Source: Amblyornis subalaris
Lineage: Eukaryota; Chordata; Aves; Passeriformes; Ptilonorhynchidae
NCBI GenBank assembly: GCA_018881555.1
Contig: JACAXG010000111.1
Coordinates: 248,001-312,000 of the forward strand
DNA length: 64,000 nt
Direction of reading: 5' to 3'
This document shows positions 60,433 through 64,000 of this stretch, piece after piece; within the stretch, counting starts at the first letter, position 1; the number at the start of each line of letters is the position of its first letter. The notes beneath the pieces were generated by a model, which saw only the letters and a list, made by a program, of their open reading frames with translations, had not been told where the DNA came from and searched no databases. The translations under genes and the position numbers were made by a program.

Positions 60433-63400
60433 GTAACCATGTTTTTCTCTTAGATAAATAATGCTGCTATCTAAAAATAAACATTCACAAAGAATGAATA
60501 ACATTCTTTTGTAACCTCATGCTGAAGTATTACTTAGTGTAAGACCATAATGTATGTTTTTGTGTATCATGTGCAAAAGAGTGTGTGAACAAGATTAACT
60601 GTAAAAGCTGGAGTGCAGTGTAAGAGGAGCTTCCTTTATGAAGGCTGGAGACACATTAATGTGCTGCTGTCTTAATTTTCTTCCAATGGCTTATCATCCC
60701 TCTTTTTCTGAATAACTTTGGAATTCAACTGTTATTTCCCATTGCTGGCTGTGTCTGAAAAGCTGACAAATTTTAAACGTAACAAATTCCTTTTAATATT
60801 CCTCCAGAAATGTATCAGAAGATAAAATGGTTAGACTTATGGTTTGTATTTCAATGAAATAAGAGGCCCCAGTAAGCATCTAATCTAGGAACTAGGAAAT
60901 CCCGTGAGCAAGAGGTTACTCCTTCACTATAGAGTGATACCAAAGTACATTGATCTGAAGGCTTTGCTCCACTAACTTGGAGAGACATTTCTAGCACACA
61001 CACTAACCCATGCATGTATTTGTCCTATGTAATACTACATGAAAGGAAGAATCTCTCTGACTCAATCTAAACTGCAGAATTTGGGACCTTGGGAATGACA
61101 GAGGAGTATGTACCTAGCACATCATGATTAATATGCTGCTTTGGCAGCAATGAGGGAAGAAGCAGAACTCCTGGGAGCTCTGCAGAATAACCTGCCCAGC
61201 AACCCAGTACTGTGTTCTGTACATGAATTCTTCCCAACAGGTATCTCAGATCTGTCGTAAAGAACAGAGATTAGAGACAATGAAAATCTCAGGTACTATG
61301 CTAGCAAGAGCGAAATATTTTCCTCGGATGTGTAGAGAGGTGCTGGAGTTGGAATGACTAGTTAAGTGGATGGTTCTGTTTGTGTGGATGGATGGCTGCT
61401 TTTGATAGAAACTAGAAAGTACTGCTGCACCAAGAAACAGGAAAATTAGGTAATTTCTCTGAGAGTATCACAGGCATTGTATGTTCAATTCATAACCAAT
61501 CACCTAAAAATCTACAAGGCCATTGCCAGAGAGACTGTCATTTGGTACATAGCGTTTGTTTGGTGTGAATAAATTGAAAACTCCCTCAGCACTGAAATTA
61601 ACCGAACTGTGCAGTTTGTATCATCACAAGAAGTGGGTACAAAACAAAGGACTTTTAATCCAAGCTGAGAAAGATCCAGAGGTACAGTAATGAATGTTAT
61701 TAACCATATATGGAAACTTTGCATTGAATCAGTGCTTATGAAAAAGGATAATCACTAGAGGTTTTTCAGTGATGTTCTTGAAGATTGCCATAAAGCAATA
61801 AACAGCCCTGCCCAGACAAAAGTAGTCTTGGAGAGGCAAGAAATTATGAAGGTTTAGGACAGCTGTTGACACCAATTCTCATAGAAGATTTCTGGTCTTT
61901 GCTGGGATTCCGATGTTCTGGCATAGTGCCAGAAGAGACAGGAGATACTCTAGGATATATGCTGTGTGCTCAAAAAAAACCAATTGAAGTGAAACTGCAG
62001 AGTTAAAACTGGAAGTCAGCATAAAGGAAAGAAAAACATTGTCACAGAGTGCAATCAGGGGTGAAAGCATGAGAAATTTCGAAAAAAAGAAAAAAAGAGA
62101 CAGCAAAAAGGGACTTAAACTCTGAGAGATCTAAATAACAACTTAAAACTTAGGGATGACTACACACAATGCATTTATTGCTGGAAAATCTCCAGATGTA
62201 TTTTGACAGACTAGAATCAGGAAGATAGTTGCATCTGCCATCTATTCATAATCGTTAAACCCCACCCAAAACATGGGAAGAAACAACTTCTGCATTACTT
62301 AGAAAAGTCTATGAAATCTCCAGAAATTTGATTGTCCCACTAGTGGGAAAAGTGCTTCAAATTAAACAATTCAGTAAGTGTCTCTTGTGTGGGTGTTATG
62401 CTTGGTTACCACAGAAGAGAAAAATACCTTTCATAAGACCAATACGCAAGTAAGGAGGCTTGCATAACCATTTAAATGGAAACAAATTAAAAACCTTTGT
62501 TGTAATGTGTTTGCCACAGATGTTCTTGTGCTCGTATTTCCAGACCCAAACATTATTTTAGGGTAGACTGTAGTTAAAAAGCTGTCTAACTAGTTGTTGC
62601 AGTTTTATTATTAGAAAATTTAACTCCTGTCTTTGCATTTACTGGGTACTAGGTCTTTCCCATAATAAATAAAACTTACCAAATCAAGAGCTTCATGTGG
62701 AAGCCAAGAGTTTGTTCAATCAAAGAAACCAACCAGCTTTGCGAGCAGAGGAGGGTAAAAGGAGAAATTATATTGAAAAGTTTGTCTTGAAAAAAAGGAA
62801 CAAGTACATAATAGTACTTGGAAGTATTGTTGTTCTGCTATACATGCTCAAACCCAAATGCAGAGAAGCTGATCAACATGGATAGGAGAAGAAAGATAAA
62901 GGGGAGAAAACGTGATAAATTTATTCCTTTCTAAAAATATGTTAGTTATTTTCTGAATACTGGCTACTAAATAACGCTATAGCATGCAAGCTGGATTTTG
63001 CTGACAATCATGGTAGGTTAATATTATGCCTATGGGCTAATAAAATAACCTTACAAAGAAGCAAGATTTGGCAAGCTGACCAAATCAAGGAATACCTCAG
63101 GGGAAGTATTTGGCATTAAATTTTCGACCTGTTTCCTATTTTATTTCCTGAAGTGGACATTCACACATGAAAATTATTAAGCAAGGGAAACACAGAACTG
63201 AGTAGTATTTTCTTGGTCTGTGCTAACAGTAAAATTGTTAATTTTTTCTGAATCAGTCTACAAAGAATTAGGTGGGGTTTATTAGTAGAAACCATAACCT
63301 TAGAGTTATAATTGCAAAACCAGGAGTTAATTAATGGAACAGATTAGTGCATGTAAAACTGACAGATAATTATTTTCTCCATCTGAAGTAAGGGAATTAA

Positions 63401-64000
63401 TTTTAATACAAAAAATGTAGTAAGTATTTCATGATCCAATATTAAATCAGCTGCCACCAGACAATGACAACCAGATTTTTAGCCTAGGGAATGAAAATCA
63501 CACAGAAATTATAATAGAACACATGGATTTGGAACAAAACAGCAAAGACATAGGTTTACATATCGTCAATAGAACTGACTGGGCCATTAATTTAATTTCT
63601 ACAGCTACATAGAACAAAAATTCCCAAACAGCATGACTTTTGCTAATGCCGTGGAGTTGTTAAAGTATCTTCAGTGCAGCTGCACTAATCTCCTTAAATC
63701 AATAATTTGAACAGCTGAGGGTGCAACAGATTGTATAGAAATACATAGCTGAGATTAGGTAACATTGGTTAACAAGATCAGTTACTAAAAAGGCCTTTCC
63801 ATCAATCTTCATGTAACAACAGATGATCCTGGAACAAGACTGTGGTATTTAGATCTCTGTCAATCTCATCTTTTCTTTACAAGTGACTCATCCCATTAAT
63901 ATGTAAGAAATGCAATTAATAATTTTACTTGTTGACCTTTACTTTTTTTTAATAGCAGATTTTCAAATGTAACAACTGTAGAATGACCTGAGAGGGATGT
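60433..64000 (+). other. Start of the next TRPM3 intron
   Basis: This begins with the donor gtaacc after exon B and runs off the window. It contains only short random open frames and AT-rich unique sequence. I see no further TRPM exon, transposable element or RNA gene. Confidence 0.8.

Overview
The window looks like nuclear DNA of a bird, most likely a songbird: AT-rich intronic sequence with CR1 LINE fragments and several avian-type LTRs. The only host coding sequence I can support is two internal exons of TRPM3 (plus strand, 59518-59597 and 60228-60432). They encode the extreme N-terminal cytoplasmic part of this cation channel, and their splice sites and codon phases agree. Everything upstream (1-59517) is best read as one very long TRPM3 intron (or the region between alternative first exons), and 60433-64000 as the start of the next intron.

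The main feature is an almost intact endogenous retrovirus at 32794-41033 (8,240 bp), antisense to TRPM3. Two LTRs (538 and 537 bp, four clear substitutions apart) are flanked by an exact 6-bp target duplication, tccgaa. From right to left on the minus strand come: 5' LTR, a lysine-tRNA-type primer binding site, a leader with a consensus splice donor, gag, pro and pol in three successive -1 frames (each junction with an in-phase slippery heptamer), env, a polypurine tract and the 3' LTR. All four reading frames are open. The gag-pro-pol layout is betaretrovirus-like, whereas the transmembrane half of Env has the architecture of avian alpharetroviruses, so the element looks like a mosaic. Its surface subunit is unusually short, and a second polypurine-like tract sits between pol and env.

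Other transposable elements: CR1 fragments at about 339-964 (+), 2580-3403 (-) and 16363-17262 (-), and a much older CR1/L3-like remnant at about 52866-53225 (+). Three solo LTRs of one family lie at 4829-5796, 13744-14860 and 22485-23578, the last two with exact 5-bp target duplications. One ERVL-like solo LTR in the sense orientation is at 18018-19083 (exact duplication aagta). A 482-bp solo LTR with 10-bp perfect terminal inverted repeats is at 47093-47574 (-), and a probable LTR with unresolved ends at about 25240-25640 (-).

The remainder is intronic sequence with microsatellites, a few short inverted or tandem repeats, and some stretches that look like possible conserved regulatory elements but cannot be proven from one sequence. 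I found no tRNA, rRNA, CRISPR array or complete host gene.
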